Shown here in pieces: positions 24,385 to 32,787 of a stretch of DNA of 64,000 nucleotides. Source of the stretch: an uncultured Lachnospiraceae bacterium (GTDB lineage Bacteria; Bacillota; Clostridia; Lachnospirales; Lachnospiraceae); assembly GCA_947246015.1 (NCBI GenBank), contig CAMXQE010000013.1, positions 1 through 64,000 of the forward strand, written 5' to 3'. Under the pieces are notes generated by a model that saw only the letters and a program-made list of their open reading frames with translations, made no database searches and had not been told where the DNA came from. The stretch's first letter is position 1. Each line of letters begins with the position of its first letter. The translations under genes were made by a program, and so were the position numbers.

Positions 24385-25959
24385 TCAGTTTGCAAGCCCT
24401 TTCACAATCAGCAGCTTATCCCCCGGCCTGATTTCATCCGTAGTCATATCATTGGTCTCCTTAATCTGTGAAATCGGCACATAATACCGTTTTCCCACAT
24501 CCCACAGGCTATCCCCTTCCTTTGCAATATAAATTACAATGCCGGGCAGTCCGCTCAGTTTATCCATATCCAGCTCCGATACGACAATATCTGTTACAAT
24601 ATCTTCTTTTCTCTGCTCGAATACAATTGCACGGAAGTCCATCACGGCCTTAATATCCAGTTCTCCGCTGTCCAGCATCGCTGCCGCCAGCTGCTCCAAT
24701 CCGGCCTGTATCTTATAAATGCAGTTCTGATTGATATCCGGCACTTCCAGCACATAACTGAAAGGAATCTGCCCTTTTACGGAACCATAAGGCACCCTGT
24801 CATCACTGCCAAGATACAGACACTGCACATTCAGAGTCCCCTGTATGTGGATACCGTTCTCCACGATTTCTTCATTTCCCACCTGAATCTGTGCCTCACT
24901 GTGCAAAAGCTGCACCATAGGTACATCCGATGCACCGGTCTTTAAATGTTCCGCCACCTTCATCTTCCCCGCAGGTCTTGCAAAAATTCCTTTAAACTGC
25001 GCCTGCTTGCTGACCGCTTCCACTTCCTTCACCACACCGTACACACCGGACAGAATATCCAGCCGTTCCTCTTCATAAAGGGCAATATCCAGGTCCATCA
25101 CCAATTCCATGGCAAATACCCTCTGCTCTCCGTCAAAATCGGGACGAATCTCCACTTCCTTATGCCCCATTACATAGTCGATATCCGCTGCCATCCCGTC
25201 TTCACAGCCGCTGCAGTCTATCGTCCCGCCAAACGGAACCGTCGTTTCATAACTCCTGACCGCCTGTTCTTCCCCTTCACCGGATGCCTCCGGCTCATAC
25301 AGGAAAAATACATTCAAATCCCCCTGTATGGAAATCTTTCCCTCCTGTGCCCGGAACTCCACGTTGGCCGGCTCAATGCTCTGCCATATAATCTGAAACA
25401 CATTCGGATAATTCTGCGGCAGCTCCAGTTCTTCCTTAATACGGAAAATGTCCCGCTTCTTAACAGCCATCTGTGCGATACGCAGCGGTTTTCTGCGGTA
25501 TTCCACCGGCTCCTCATGGTACAGGTCCACCGCAGTCTCCTCATCATATATCATTTCTGCAGATATCCGCAGGGAAATCAATGCCTGCACGCTGAGCTTT
25601 CTGGAATTGATAAGCCCTACCGTCAAGTCTTCCAGGTTCCACTTCACATTGACGCTGTCCCCGCTCTGTACACCTTCCGCATAAAGCTGCTCTTCAAAAG
25701 GCAGGCTGCCTTCCAGACAGGCAGGAACCGGATGCTCCCCTTCCGTTAAATACATGACAAGAAACTGCATTTTGCCTTTCACCGTCACATGGTCTTCCGT
25801 TACTTTTACTTCCTCCAGTGTCACACTTCCCCTGTCATATATCAGCTTACCCGCATCCGGCTTGGAATCTGAAATATTTACATCATCTTCCAAAGTAATC
25901 TGTGTTGCCGCCTGACCTTTGATTTGGTCCATATGTATGTTTTTTTTCACTAACTCCAC
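24385..25959 (-). CDS. sipL: SipL-like spore coat morphogenesis protein (SPOCS/DUF3794 + LysM)
   Basis: A 524-aa protein. The N-terminal two-thirds holds SPOCS (DUF3794) type segments, seen as repeated I-D-V / R-V-L-beta patterns (DVNISDSKPDAGKLI near residues 27-41). The final ~50 residues are a LysM domain (EGDSLWDVGKRYYVP, then IKETND and RPGDKLLIV). This arrangement and length match SipL of Clostridioides difficile, which binds SpoIVA and recruits the spore coat to the forespore. The GTG at 25959 has GGAGGTG 5 bases upstream. A SigE-type promoter at 26006-26034 fits expression in the mother cell. The name is assigned by architecture. Confidence 0.82.
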   Translation of the reverse strand: MELVKKNIHMDQIKGQAATQITLEDDVNISDSKPDAGKLIYDRGSVTLEEVKVTEDHVTVKGKMQFLVMYLTEGEHPVPACLEGSLPFEEQLYAEGVQSGDSVNVKWNLEDLTVGLINSRKLSVQALISLRISAEMIYDEETAVDLYHEEPVEYRRKPLRIAQMAVKKRDIFRIKEELELPQNYPNVFQIIWQSIEPANVEFRAQEGKISIQGDLNVFFLYEPEASGEGEEQAVRSYETTVPFGGTIDCSGCEDGMAADIDYVMGHKEVEIRPDFDGEQRVFAMELVMDLDIALYEEERLDILSGVYGVVKEVEAVSKQAQFKGIFARPAGKMKVAEHLKTGASDVPMVQLLHSEAQIQVGNEEIVENGIHIQGTLNVQCLYLGSDDRVPYGSVKGQIPFSYVLEVPDINQNCIYKIQAGLEQLAAAMLDSGELDIKAVMDFRAIVFEQRKEDIVTDIVVSELDMDKLSGLPGIVIYIAKEGDSLWDVGKRYYVPISQIKETNDMTTDEIRPGDKLLIVKGLAN

Positions 25960-26005
25960 AAAAACACCTCCGCACCATCCATTACTATTCCTTGTACTTA
26001 CAGTA

Positions 26006-26034
26006 ATTGTATGACATGCCGAAGGTGTTTATGC
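26006..26034 (-). promoter_or_regulatory. SigE-type promoter of the SipL-like gene
   Basis: GCATAAA, a 14-base spacer and CATACAAT (minus strand; -10 at 26006-26013) match the SigE consensus of endospore formers. The same two elements recur before spoIID. Confidence 0.75.
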
Positions 26035-26037
26035 CTG

Positions 26038-26081
26038 AAGCGTGTTTGAAAATTCATTTCCGCAATTTTCAAACACGCTCT
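26038..26081. repeat. Intergenic hairpin repeat, copy B
   Basis: AAGCGTGTTTGAAAATT pairs with AATTTTCAAACACGCTC with only 10 bases between. It is the shortest and most perfect copy. It abuts the stop codon of the 129-aa gene on the minus strand, where it could end transcription. Confidence 0.85.
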
Positions 26082-26469
26082 AATGAATCTTAAGATAACT
26101 TATCGTGATATAATTATCCCAGTCCGGCTGCTCTTTAAAATACCGGTCAAACTCTGAATTATATATAGCGATATCGCTCATGCCGCCATACGGCAGAATG
26201 CTTATATTCACAAGTTTATCCGCCGGGTTGTTTGATTCAATGTATTTTTTCGTTTCCTCATACCCTATATCGCACCGGATGACCTTTTCGCCTTTTGTAT
26301 GAAGCCAGTATACATCGGATATCCGTACCTTCACCGGATATATGGTCTCACATCCGGCCGGTACGTTCAGGCTTTCTATCTTTAATATAACCGGAATCTT
26401 CCATCCGGACAGGCAATAGAGGAACACGGCTGTTACAACCGCCCATAATATCTTTCTTTTCCTGCTCAC
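26080..26469 (-). CDS. Hypothetical protein with N-terminal signal anchor
   Basis: A 129-aa protein: a basic start (MSRKRK), one hydrophobic helix (~7-23), then about 105 extracytoplasmic residues with a beta-rich look (CETIYPVKVRISDVYW, GEKVIRCDIGYEETKKYI). No lipobox is present. It ends with YITISYLKIH. It follows pyrD on the same strand and runs toward copy B of the hairpin repeat. I do not recognise the family; membrane attachment is likely. Confidence 0.6.
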   Translation of the reverse strand: MSRKRKILWAVVTAVFLYCLSGWKIPVILKIESLNVPAGCETIYPVKVRISDVYWLHTKGEKVIRCDIGYEETKKYIESNNPADKLVNISILPYGGMSDIAIYNSEFDRYFKEQPDWDNYITISYLKIH

Positions 26470-26483
26470 CTTGTCTCCCCGCC

Positions 26484-27386
26484 CTACTCCACACTGCCGA
26501 TTAAAGAATGGATATCTTCTATATTATATTGCTTCATATAATCCTCGATTCCTTCCGCCACTTCTACCGTAGTATAGGGATTTGCAAAATTCATGGCGCC
26601 CACCGCCACAGCCGTAGCTCCTGCCAGCAGAAATTCCAGCGCATCTTCCGCATTGGCAATGCCCCCCATGCCGATAATCGGAATCTTTACCGCCTGTGCC
26701 GTCTGGTAAACCATACGTACTGCCACCGGTTTTACCGCCGGACCGGACAAACCTCCCGTCCGGTTTGCCAGCACGAACTTCCTCTTATGCACATCAATCT
26801 TCATCCCTGTCAGCGTATTAATCATGGATAAGGCATCCGCTCCGGCCGCCTCTGCCGCCCTTGCCATCTCCGTAATGTCCGTTACATTAGGGCTGAGTTT
26901 CATGATAACAGGCTGTCTGGCCTTTTTTTTCACTGCTGATGTAATGGCATACAAACTATCGGCCTTCTGCCCGAAAGCAATGGCGCCTTCCTTTACATTC
27001 GGACAGGACACATTGATTTCCAGCATATCCACCCCGGTATCACCCAGCCGTTCCACCACATCCAGATAATCTTCCACCGTTTTGCCGCAGACATTGACGA
27101 TAATCCGTGTATCAAATTTCTTCAGAAAAGGAATATCCCTTTCTATAAACACATCGATTCCCGGATTCTGCAAACCGATGGCATTCAGCATCCCTCCGTA
27201 AGTCTCTGCAATGCGGGGCGTCGGATTGCCCTCCCAGGGCACACTTGCCACACCTTTTGTCACCACAGCCCCCAGACGGTTCAGGTCCACGAACTCCGAA
27301 TACTCCATTCCCGAACCAAAAGTTCCCGATGCCGTCATGACCGGGTTCTTAAATTCCACACCAGCTATCTTTACCTTTGTATTCAT
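26484..27386 (-). CDS. pyrD: Dihydroorotate dehydrogenase, class 1B catalytic subunit
   Basis: A 300-aa FMN enzyme oxidising dihydroorotate to orotate. Motifs are NPVMTASGTFGSG, NVSCPNVKEG with the class-1 active-site Cys, VIMKLSPN, and the FMN phosphate-binding IGMGGIANAEDALEFLLAGATAVAVG split over the C-terminal barrel. The gene lies 19 bases after pyrK, whose electron-transfer subunit marks this as class 1B (NAD-linked). It is cytoplasmic and part of pyrC-pyrK-pyrD. Confidence 0.94.
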   Translation of the reverse strand: MNTKVKIAGVEFKNPVMTASGTFGSGMEYSEFVDLNRLGAVVTKGVASVPWEGNPTPRIAETYGGMLNAIGLQNPGIDVFIERDIPFLKKFDTRIIVNVCGKTVEDYLDVVERLGDTGVDMLEINVSCPNVKEGAIAFGQKADSLYAITSAVKKKARQPVIMKLSPNVTDITEMARAAEAAGADALSMINTLTGMKIDVHKRKFVLANRTGGLSGPAVKPVAVRMVYQTAQAVKIPIIGMGGIANAEDALEFLLAGATAVAVGAMNFANPYTTVEVAEGIEDYMKQYNIEDIHSLIGSVE

Positions 27387-27405
27387 TTCCTTCCTCCATA
27401 CATGC

Positions 27406-28197
27406 TTAAATGTTTACATCCTTCGCAGAAAATACCGGCCCGTCCGTACAGATACGCGCGTTGTTTACATGGGAATGGGCATCCTTCTCCACTGTTTTGC
27501 ACACACATCCAAGGCAGGCTCCTACACCGCAGGCCATCCGCTCCTCCAAAGAAATATACGCATCAATTCCTTTTTCTTCCGCATACCGTTTCACCGCCCG
27601 CAGCATAGGCATAGGACCGCAGGCCATAATCACGTCCGCTTCCAGCCCGTTTTCCGCTATGGCATCCATCACATTTCCTTCCGTCCCCGCACTGCCGTCC
27701 TCGGTTGCCACATATACGGCGGCATATTTCCCCATATCATCTTTCAAAAAAAGCTGCTTATTCCTGTAACCGGCAATCACCGTCACCTCCGCCGCCTTTC
27801 CTTCCTGCTTTAAGTCCTTTGCAAGCTGCAGCATCGGAGGAATCCCGATGCCTCCTCCAATTAAGAACACTCTCTTTCCCACCGCCGCTTCCAGTGGAAA
27901 ACCATTTCCTAAATTCCCCAGTATCCGTATATTCCTGCCCGTATGATAAAGGGAGAGTTCCTCCGTCCCCTTCCCTGCCACACGGTATACGATACGCAGC
28001 CGCCCCTTTTCCCTGTCCGTTTCGCATATACTGATTGGACGGGGCAGCAGCATACTCTCATTATGAGGATAAATGCAGAGGAACTGTCCTGCTTTCGCTG
28101 TCTGTGCCAAATCTGTCTCAATCCACATATCGTAGATTCCATCCGCAATTTCCGTCTGGGATATCACCTTCGTCTTCACTTTCTTCTTCTGCTCCAT
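27406..28197 (-). CDS. pyrK: Dihydroorotate dehydrogenase electron-transfer subunit (FAD/[2Fe-2S])
   Basis: A 263-aa subunit that passes electrons from PyrD to NAD. The FAD domain has LPRPISICE, the NAD domain GGGIGIPPML, and the [2Fe-2S] cluster site is in MACGVGACLGCVCK (~217-230). AAAGGA precedes the ATG. It is transcribed after pyrC across a 14-bp tandem repeat and just before pyrD. Confidence 0.94.
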   Translation of the reverse strand: MEQKKKVKTKVISQTEIADGIYDMWIETDLAQTAKAGQFLCIYPHNESMLLPRPISICETDREKGRLRIVYRVAGKGTEELSLYHTGRNIRILGNLGNGFPLEAAVGKRVFLIGGGIGIPPMLQLAKDLKQEGKAAEVTVIAGYRNKQLFLKDDMGKYAAVYVATEDGSAGTEGNVMDAIAENGLEADVIMACGPMPMLRAVKRYAEEKGIDAYISLEERMACGVGACLGCVCKTVEKDAHSHVNNARICTDGPVFSAKDVNI

Positions 28198-28210
28198 CGT
28201 ACTTTCGTCC

Positions 28211-28290
28211 TTTCTTATTTTTTCCTTCTTATTTTTCCCTTCTTATTTTTCCCTTCTTATTTTTACTTTCTTATTTTTCCTTTTTTATTT
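28211..28290. repeat. 14-bp T-rich tandem repeat between pyrC and pyrK
   Basis: Five to six imperfect units of about CCCTTCTTATTTTT (plus strand) span the pyrC-pyrK junction, including the pyrC stop codon. On the transcribed strand this is a purine-rich GGGAAAAATAAGAA array containing SD-like GGGA motifs. It probably expanded by slippage. Confidence 0.85.
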
Positions 28291-29592
28291 GTCCTTACCC
28301 TTTTTTCCTTCCGCATCTTTCTGATACACAATCTTTCCGCCGCAGATTGTATAATGCACCGTTCCCGGCAGTTCCATTCCCGTAAACGGAGAATTGCAGG
28401 ACTTAGACCAAAAACTATCCGCCACCCATTTTTCCTCTTTATCGAAAATCACGATATCCGCCGGTCCGCCTTCCGCCAGATATCCGGCATCCAGATGATA
28501 AAAATGAGCCGGCTGCCATGCCATGCGGCTCAACAGTTCCCGCATGGTCAGATACCCTTTATCCACCAATTCCCTGATTCCCAGAGCCAGGGATGTTTCC
28601 AGTCCGATAATGCCGCTGGGTGCTTCTGTTATCGGCTTTTTCTTTTCCTCCGCGCTGTGCGGTGCATGGTCCGTGGCTATCATATCAATGGTTCCGTCCC
28701 GCAGTCCCTCTATGATTGCCAGCCGGTCTGCTTCCTCCCTGAGCGGCGGATTCATCTTTGCCAATGTCCCGTACGTAATCGCCGCTTCCTCCGTCAGTGT
28801 AAAATGATGGGGCGCAGCCTCCGCATGGATATGCGGGTTCCTTTTCTTCGCCTGCCGGACCAGTTCCACCGCTTCCTTCGTACTGATATGCTGTATCGAA
28901 ATATCCGCGCCTGTCCCTTCCGCCAGCTCCAAATCCCGTTTCACCATATCGATTTCCGCCTGCCTGTCCGAACCGCCTATTCCGTAATACGCTGATGCCT
29001 TTCCCCGATTCACTCCGTTATTCTGTATGAACGCCGGGTTCTCCTCATGAAAGCTCAGCGGCCTGTCCAAACGGGCTGCCTCCGCCATTGCCGCCCTTAC
29101 CACCTCTTCCTTTAACAGCGGTATCCCGTCATCTGTAAATCCCATCGCTCCGGCATTCTTAAGTTCTTCCATATCCGTCAGTTCCTGCCCCTTCATTCCG
29201 ATGGTAACCGTTCCGCAGCTCTTCACATGGATTCCCGTCTCCGCCCCTTTTTCCAGCACATATCTGAGTGTTCCGGCGCAATCCACCGGGGGCTTCGTGT
29301 TTGCCATCAGCACCACCGTCGTAAAGCCCCCCTTCGCCGCTGCTCCCGCACCGCTGAGAATATCCTCCTTATACTCAAATCCCGGCTCCCGAAAATGCAC
29401 ATGCACATCCACCAGGCCGGGAGCTACGATTTTCCCTTCCGCATCAATCACCCGAACTTCCTCCCCATTCGGAGAGACTTCCGAAATCCCGGCTTCCATC
29501 CTGACAATTTTTCCTTTATCCACTAAAACATCCCTGACTCCCTCAAAACCGCTTGCGGGGTCTATCACATATCCCGATTTAATCAACAACAT
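28285..29592 (-). CDS. pyrC: Dihydroorotase
   Basis: A 435-aa amidohydrolase of the class I dihydroorotase type. It shows the metal-binding DVHVHFREPG motif (~60-69), the KGGFTTVV segment, the HAEAAPHHFTL region and the catalytic Asp in IATDHAPHS. It closes carbamoyl-aspartate to dihydroorotate in pyrimidine synthesis. The C-terminal tail is Lys-rich (KDAEGKKGKDK) and runs into the tandem repeat, so it may be length-variable. It is the first gene of pyrC-pyrK-pyrD here. The rest of the pyr genes are not in the window. Confidence 0.93.
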   Translation of the reverse strand: MLLIKSGYVIDPASGFEGVRDVLVDKGKIVRMEAGISEVSPNGEEVRVIDAEGKIVAPGLVDVHVHFREPGFEYKEDILSGAGAAAKGGFTTVVLMANTKPPVDCAGTLRYVLEKGAETGIHVKSCGTVTIGMKGQELTDMEELKNAGAMGFTDDGIPLLKEEVVRAAMAEAARLDRPLSFHEENPAFIQNNGVNRGKASAYYGIGGSDRQAEIDMVKRDLELAEGTGADISIQHISTKEAVELVRQAKKRNPHIHAEAAPHHFTLTEEAAITYGTLAKMNPPLREEADRLAIIEGLRDGTIDMIATDHAPHSAEEKKKPITEAPSGIIGLETSLALGIRELVDKGYLTMRELLSRMAWQPAHFYHLDAGYLAEGGPADIVIFDKEEKWVADSFWSKSCNSPFTGMELPGTVHYTICGGKIVYQKDAEGKKGKDK

Positions 29593-29626
29593 GCCCGTTC
29601 ACTCCCATCGCCTCTGATTTTCCGCC

Positions 29627-29683
29627 AAAGCGTGTTTAAAATTGTAACGCACAACCGGCAGAAAGCAACTTTCAAACACGCCC
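29627..29683. repeat. Intergenic hairpin repeat, copy C
   Basis: AAAGCGTGTTTAAAATT pairs with AACTTTCAAACACGCC. The inner part includes GTAACGCACAACCGGCAGAAAG, shared in form with copy A. The 15-mer GCTTTCTGCCGGTTG (reverse strand) also occurs in the left arm of the palindrome at 56-394. Confidence 0.8.
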
Positions 29684-29737
29684 TGGTGAAACTTTATCAC
29701 TTCCATCTTTTTAGTATATCCTATCCCCCATGCAACA

Positions 29738-30172
29738 TCAATCAAAAACTACCGACTTATCCAGATATTCCATTTTTACTACTACATAGGGATAAGACGC
29801 ACCATCCTTCTCCTGCGCATGATACAGTTCCCTGTTCTCCGGCTCCGGCCCAATCAGGTTCGTATCCATATAAATCGCATTTGCCGTCAGGTATAAATCA
29901 TTTATCGTAATGCTGTATCCCCCTGTCTCCTGTCTTCCGTAACCAACGCATATATACAGAAAATCTCCGTCCTGATAAGTGATTTTAAATTCCTTTTCTT
30001 TTTTTTCTTCTATAATCTGTTTTAACTCCTCCGGTATATTTTCCTCTCCCAATACCGTAAACTCAATATCCTTAAGTTTCTCATCTTCCTTCTTTTCGTC
30101 CGTACCGCATCCCGTCAGACAGAGTGCCCAAACTACCATAATCATTCCCCATAAAATCAATCTTTTTCTCAT
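29738..30172 (-). CDS. Lipoprotein with PrcB-like domain
   Basis: A 144-aa predicted lipoprotein. It has a basic start (MRKR), a hydrophobic helix and a lipobox (CLTGC, Cys ~22), then an acidic Lys/Glu-rich tether. The C-terminal part has the pattern of PrcB_C domains (FLYICVGYGRQETGGYSITI, then YPYVVVKMEYLDKSVVF). PrcB-like domains occur on secreted proteins of Firmicutes and are of poorly known function. It stands alone, divergent from the EAL gene. Domain assignment is by pattern only. Confidence 0.7.
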   Translation of the reverse strand: MRKRLILWGMIMVVWALCLTGCGTDEKKEDEKLKDIEFTVLGEENIPEELKQIIEEKKEKEFKITYQDGDFLYICVGYGRQETGGYSITINDLYLTANAIYMDTNLIGPEPENRELYHAQEKDGASYPYVVVKMEYLDKSVVFD

Positions 30173-30331
30173 GTCTATAGTTCCTCTTCCCTTTCTACCT
30201 ATTTTATTTACTGTAACATTCGGTTATTCCTTTTAGAAAAAAAATATAATTTTATGCAAGATTATAGTAGTATTTTTGGTTTTTTTTTACTATAATCATT
30301 TTATTAGCACTTGTTGTGAGGAGATAACGGC

Positions 30332-32035
30332 ATGGATAAAAATGAAACACACCGCTATGAAAACTATGAATGGCTGCAGGATGGGCGGCATCAGACCGTC
30401 TTAAAAACCATGCGCACCATCGCTTATGAGTTCAATCCCGATACCGGAGAAGAAATTGTATCTCCTTTTATCAGCCAGTATCTTGCCGGAAACTATGACG
30501 GCCGCCTTCTCTCACAAGTCATGATAGAAGACCACGTCATCCATCCCGACGATTTGAAAAAATCCCTGGAGTTCCGTGAAGCGGTGCAAAAAGGTGATGC
30601 GGATGAAATATCCATCCGTCTCCGTACGCCGGAAGGCCCTTACCGCTGGTTTAAAATGAAGATTTCCCCCTACCGGGCGCCAAACGGCTCCAATCGTTAT
30701 ATAGGTACGTTTACGAATATCGATAAGGAAATGCGTCAGCAGGAGGCGCTCCGGTATCGTGCCGAATACGATCTGGTTACGGGCATTTACAATAAAGTGA
30801 CTTTTTATACGGTTACAGGCAACTGGCTTGGCAGCGAGCCGGATATTACCCGCTGCCTTATCAGTTTCGATATCGACCGTTTTAAAATCATTAACGAGAC
30901 TTACTCTCTCTCTGAGGGGGACGAGGTTTTACGCTATATTGCAAAGCTGCTGAAGCAGATGACCTATTCCGGCGAAACTTACGCCCGGAATAACAGCGAT
31001 ATTTTCTATGTCTGTCTGTCGCGCCCGAAAAAAGAAGCGGCAGAATTCGTATTAGAACTGGAACATCTCTTAAATAAATATCCTTTGGATTTCCAGTTCA
31101 CACTGTCTGCCGGCATCGTGCATATCCCCCACTATAACGGGGAACCTCTTAATGTATTGTGTGACTGGGCGGCAATGGCGCAGAACACTGTCAAAGGCAG
31201 CTATATCCACCGCTATGCTTTCTATGAAGAAACCATGAGCGATGATTTGAATAAAGAACACTATATTACAAAAAACATGGCTCATGCTTTGGAAAACCAT
31301 GAATTTCAAATGTATCTCCAGCCTAAATATGATATGCGCACCCATACCATTATCGGAGCGGAAGCGCTGTCCCGCTGGCACCATCCGGAAGACGGCGTTC
31401 TTCCTCCCGGCGATTTCATTCCGTTGTTTGAACGGAACGGATTTATTATCCAAATGGACGAATATATTTGGGAAATGGCATGCAAGACTATCCGCCGCTG
31501 GCTGGATGAGGGGAAAAAGCCGATTACCATTTCGGTTAATGTATCCCGCGTTCACCTGCACGACCCTGAACTGTGCCACAAGCTCATTTCCCTCACCCGA
31601 AAGTATGACCTTCCGCCTCATTCCATTGAACTGGAAATTACGGAAAGCGCATACGTGGACAATCCGGACGCTCTCTATGATATTATGGATAAACTTCAGG
31701 AAGCCGGGTTTCTGTTTTCCATGGACGATTTTGGAAGCGGTTACTCTTCCTTAAACGCCTTGAAAGACATACCTGTCGATGTAGTGAAAATAGACTTGAA
31801 TTTCCTGCAGAAAGCCCGCCGGGGCTTACAGGTTGGACGCGATATCTTAAAAGGAGTCATCCAGATGATTCAGGGCATCCAGCTTCCGGTCATTGCGGAA
31901 GGCGTGGAAAACAAAGAGCAGGCAGATTTCCTGTTAAATGCAGGATGCGTACATGCACAGGGTTATTATTATGCCAAACCCATGACCGTCCCTGATTTTG
32001 AACAACTACTATCCGGAAAGGAAACCTCTATATGA
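30332..32035 (+). CDS. PAS-GGDEF(degenerate)-EAL c-di-GMP phosphodiesterase
   Basis: A 567-aa cytoplasmic protein. A PAS-like sensor (~20-145) is followed by a GGDEF domain (~155-310) whose signature is lost (RNNSDIF in place of R-GGDEF), so it should not make c-di-GMP. The EAL domain (~315-560) keeps the catalytic set: EAL, the Asn of SVNVS, Glu of ELEITES, DDFGSGYSS, Lys of VVKIDLNF and EGVEN. It is predicted to hydrolyse c-di-GMP under control of the PAS signal. GAGGAG stands 8 bases before the ATG. The stop overlaps the plsC start as ATGA. A TATAAT at 30291-30296 lacks a clear -35. Confidence 0.9.
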   Translation: MDKNETHRYENYEWLQDGRHQTVLKTMRTIAYEFNPDTGEEIVSPFISQYLAGNYDGRLLSQVMIEDHVIHPDDLKKSLEFREAVQKGDADEISIRLRTPEGPYRWFKMKISPYRAPNGSNRYIGTFTNIDKEMRQQEALRYRAEYDLVTGIYNKVTFYTVTGNWLGSEPDITRCLISFDIDRFKIINETYSLSEGDEVLRYIAKLLKQMTYSGETYARNNSDIFYVCLSRPKKEAAEFVLELEHLLNKYPLDFQFTLSAGIVHIPHYNGEPLNVLCDWAAMAQNTVKGSYIHRYAFYEETMSDDLNKEHYITKNMAHALENHEFQMYLQPKYDMRTHTIIGAEALSRWHHPEDGVLPPGDFIPLFERNGFIIQMDEYIWEMACKTIRRWLDEGKKPITISVNVSRVHLHDPELCHKLISLTRKYDLPPHSIELEITESAYVDNPDALYDIMDKLQEAGFLFSMDDFGSGYSSLNALKDIPVDVVKIDLNFLQKARRGLQVGRDILKGVIQMIQGIQLPVIAEGVENKEQADFLLNAGCVHAQGYYYAKPMTVPDFEQLLSGKETSI

Positions 32036-32766
32036 TACGCTTTTTATGTGTTGCCGCATTTGTAATATTATTCCTTGTCTTCAGCATACCGCTGCTGATT
32101 GCGGAATGGATCATCGGAAAATTCAATATGGATTTAAAAAACAGAAGTTCCCTCGCCATCGTCAACTGGGCGTTCCGGGTCTGCCTTTGGCTCAGCGGCG
32201 TCTCCCTGACCGTCATCGGCGAGGAAAATGTTCCGAAAGACACCGCCGTTTTATACGTCGGAAACCACCGCAGCTATTTCGATATCCTGCTGACCTACAC
32301 GAGAGTTCCCCGACCTACCGGCTATATTGCCAAGAAAGAAATGCTGCGCTATCCCCTGCTGGTAAACTGGATGAAGAATCTCCATTGCCTGTTCTTAAAC
32401 CGCGAGGATGTAAAAGAAGGACTGAAAACCATACTGGAAGCCATCGAAAAAGTAAAATCCGGAATTTCCATCTGCATCTTTCCCGAAGGCACAAGGAATA
32501 AGGTTCCTGATACATTCCTCCCCTTCCATGAAGGAAGTTTTAAAATCGCTGAGAAATCCGGCTGTCCGATTGTTCCGATGTGCATGAACAATTCCGCCGG
32601 CATCTTCGAAGACCATCTGCCGAAAATCCGCCGGGCGCATGTTGTGCTGGAATACTGCAAGCCGGTTTATATCAAAGATTTACCAAAGGCAGAGCGGAAA
32701 TTCGTAGGAGCGCATGTACAGGAAATCATCAAAGAAACATATTTTAAAAATAAAGAACTGGTATAA
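32032..32766 (+). CDS. plsC: 1-acyl-sn-glycerol-3-phosphate acyltransferase
   Basis: A 244-aa membrane-associated acyltransferase that makes phosphatidic acid. One N-terminal TM helix (~3-27) precedes the NHRSYFDIL motif (catalytic HxxxxD), then the FPEGTRNK motif and a final PIVPMCMNNS segment typical of PlsC. Its ATG overlaps the EAL gene's stop by four bases, so the two are translationally coupled. That pairing of lipid synthesis with a c-di-GMP enzyme is unusual but unexplained. An intrinsic terminator follows. Confidence 0.92.
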   Translation: MIRFLCVAAFVILFLVFSIPLLIAEWIIGKFNMDLKNRSSLAIVNWAFRVCLWLSGVSLTVIGEENVPKDTAVLYVGNHRSYFDILLTYTRVPRPTGYIAKKEMLRYPLLVNWMKNLHCLFLNREDVKEGLKTILEAIEKVKSGISICIFPEGTRNKVPDTFLPFHEGSFKIAEKSGCPIVPMCMNNSAGIFEDHLPKIRRAHVVLEYCKPVYIKDLPKAERKFVGAHVQEIIKETYFKNKELV

Positions 32767-32787
32767 GATGCTATACCAGTTCTTTTT
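32755..32787 (+). terminator. Intrinsic terminator of the EAL-plsC operon
   Basis: GAACTGGTATA/TATACCAGTTC with a six-base loop and five T residues. The 5' arm lies in the last plsC codons. Confidence 0.92.

Noticed and set aside
28211..28290. Possible CRISPR-like array
   Set aside because: Units are 14 bp with no spacers of constant length and no cas genes; it is a simple tandem repeat.
30332..32035. Diguanylate cyclase activity
   Set aside because: The GGDEF signature is replaced by NNSDIF, so only the EAL activity is supported; the same holds for 46833-48509 (VADEF).
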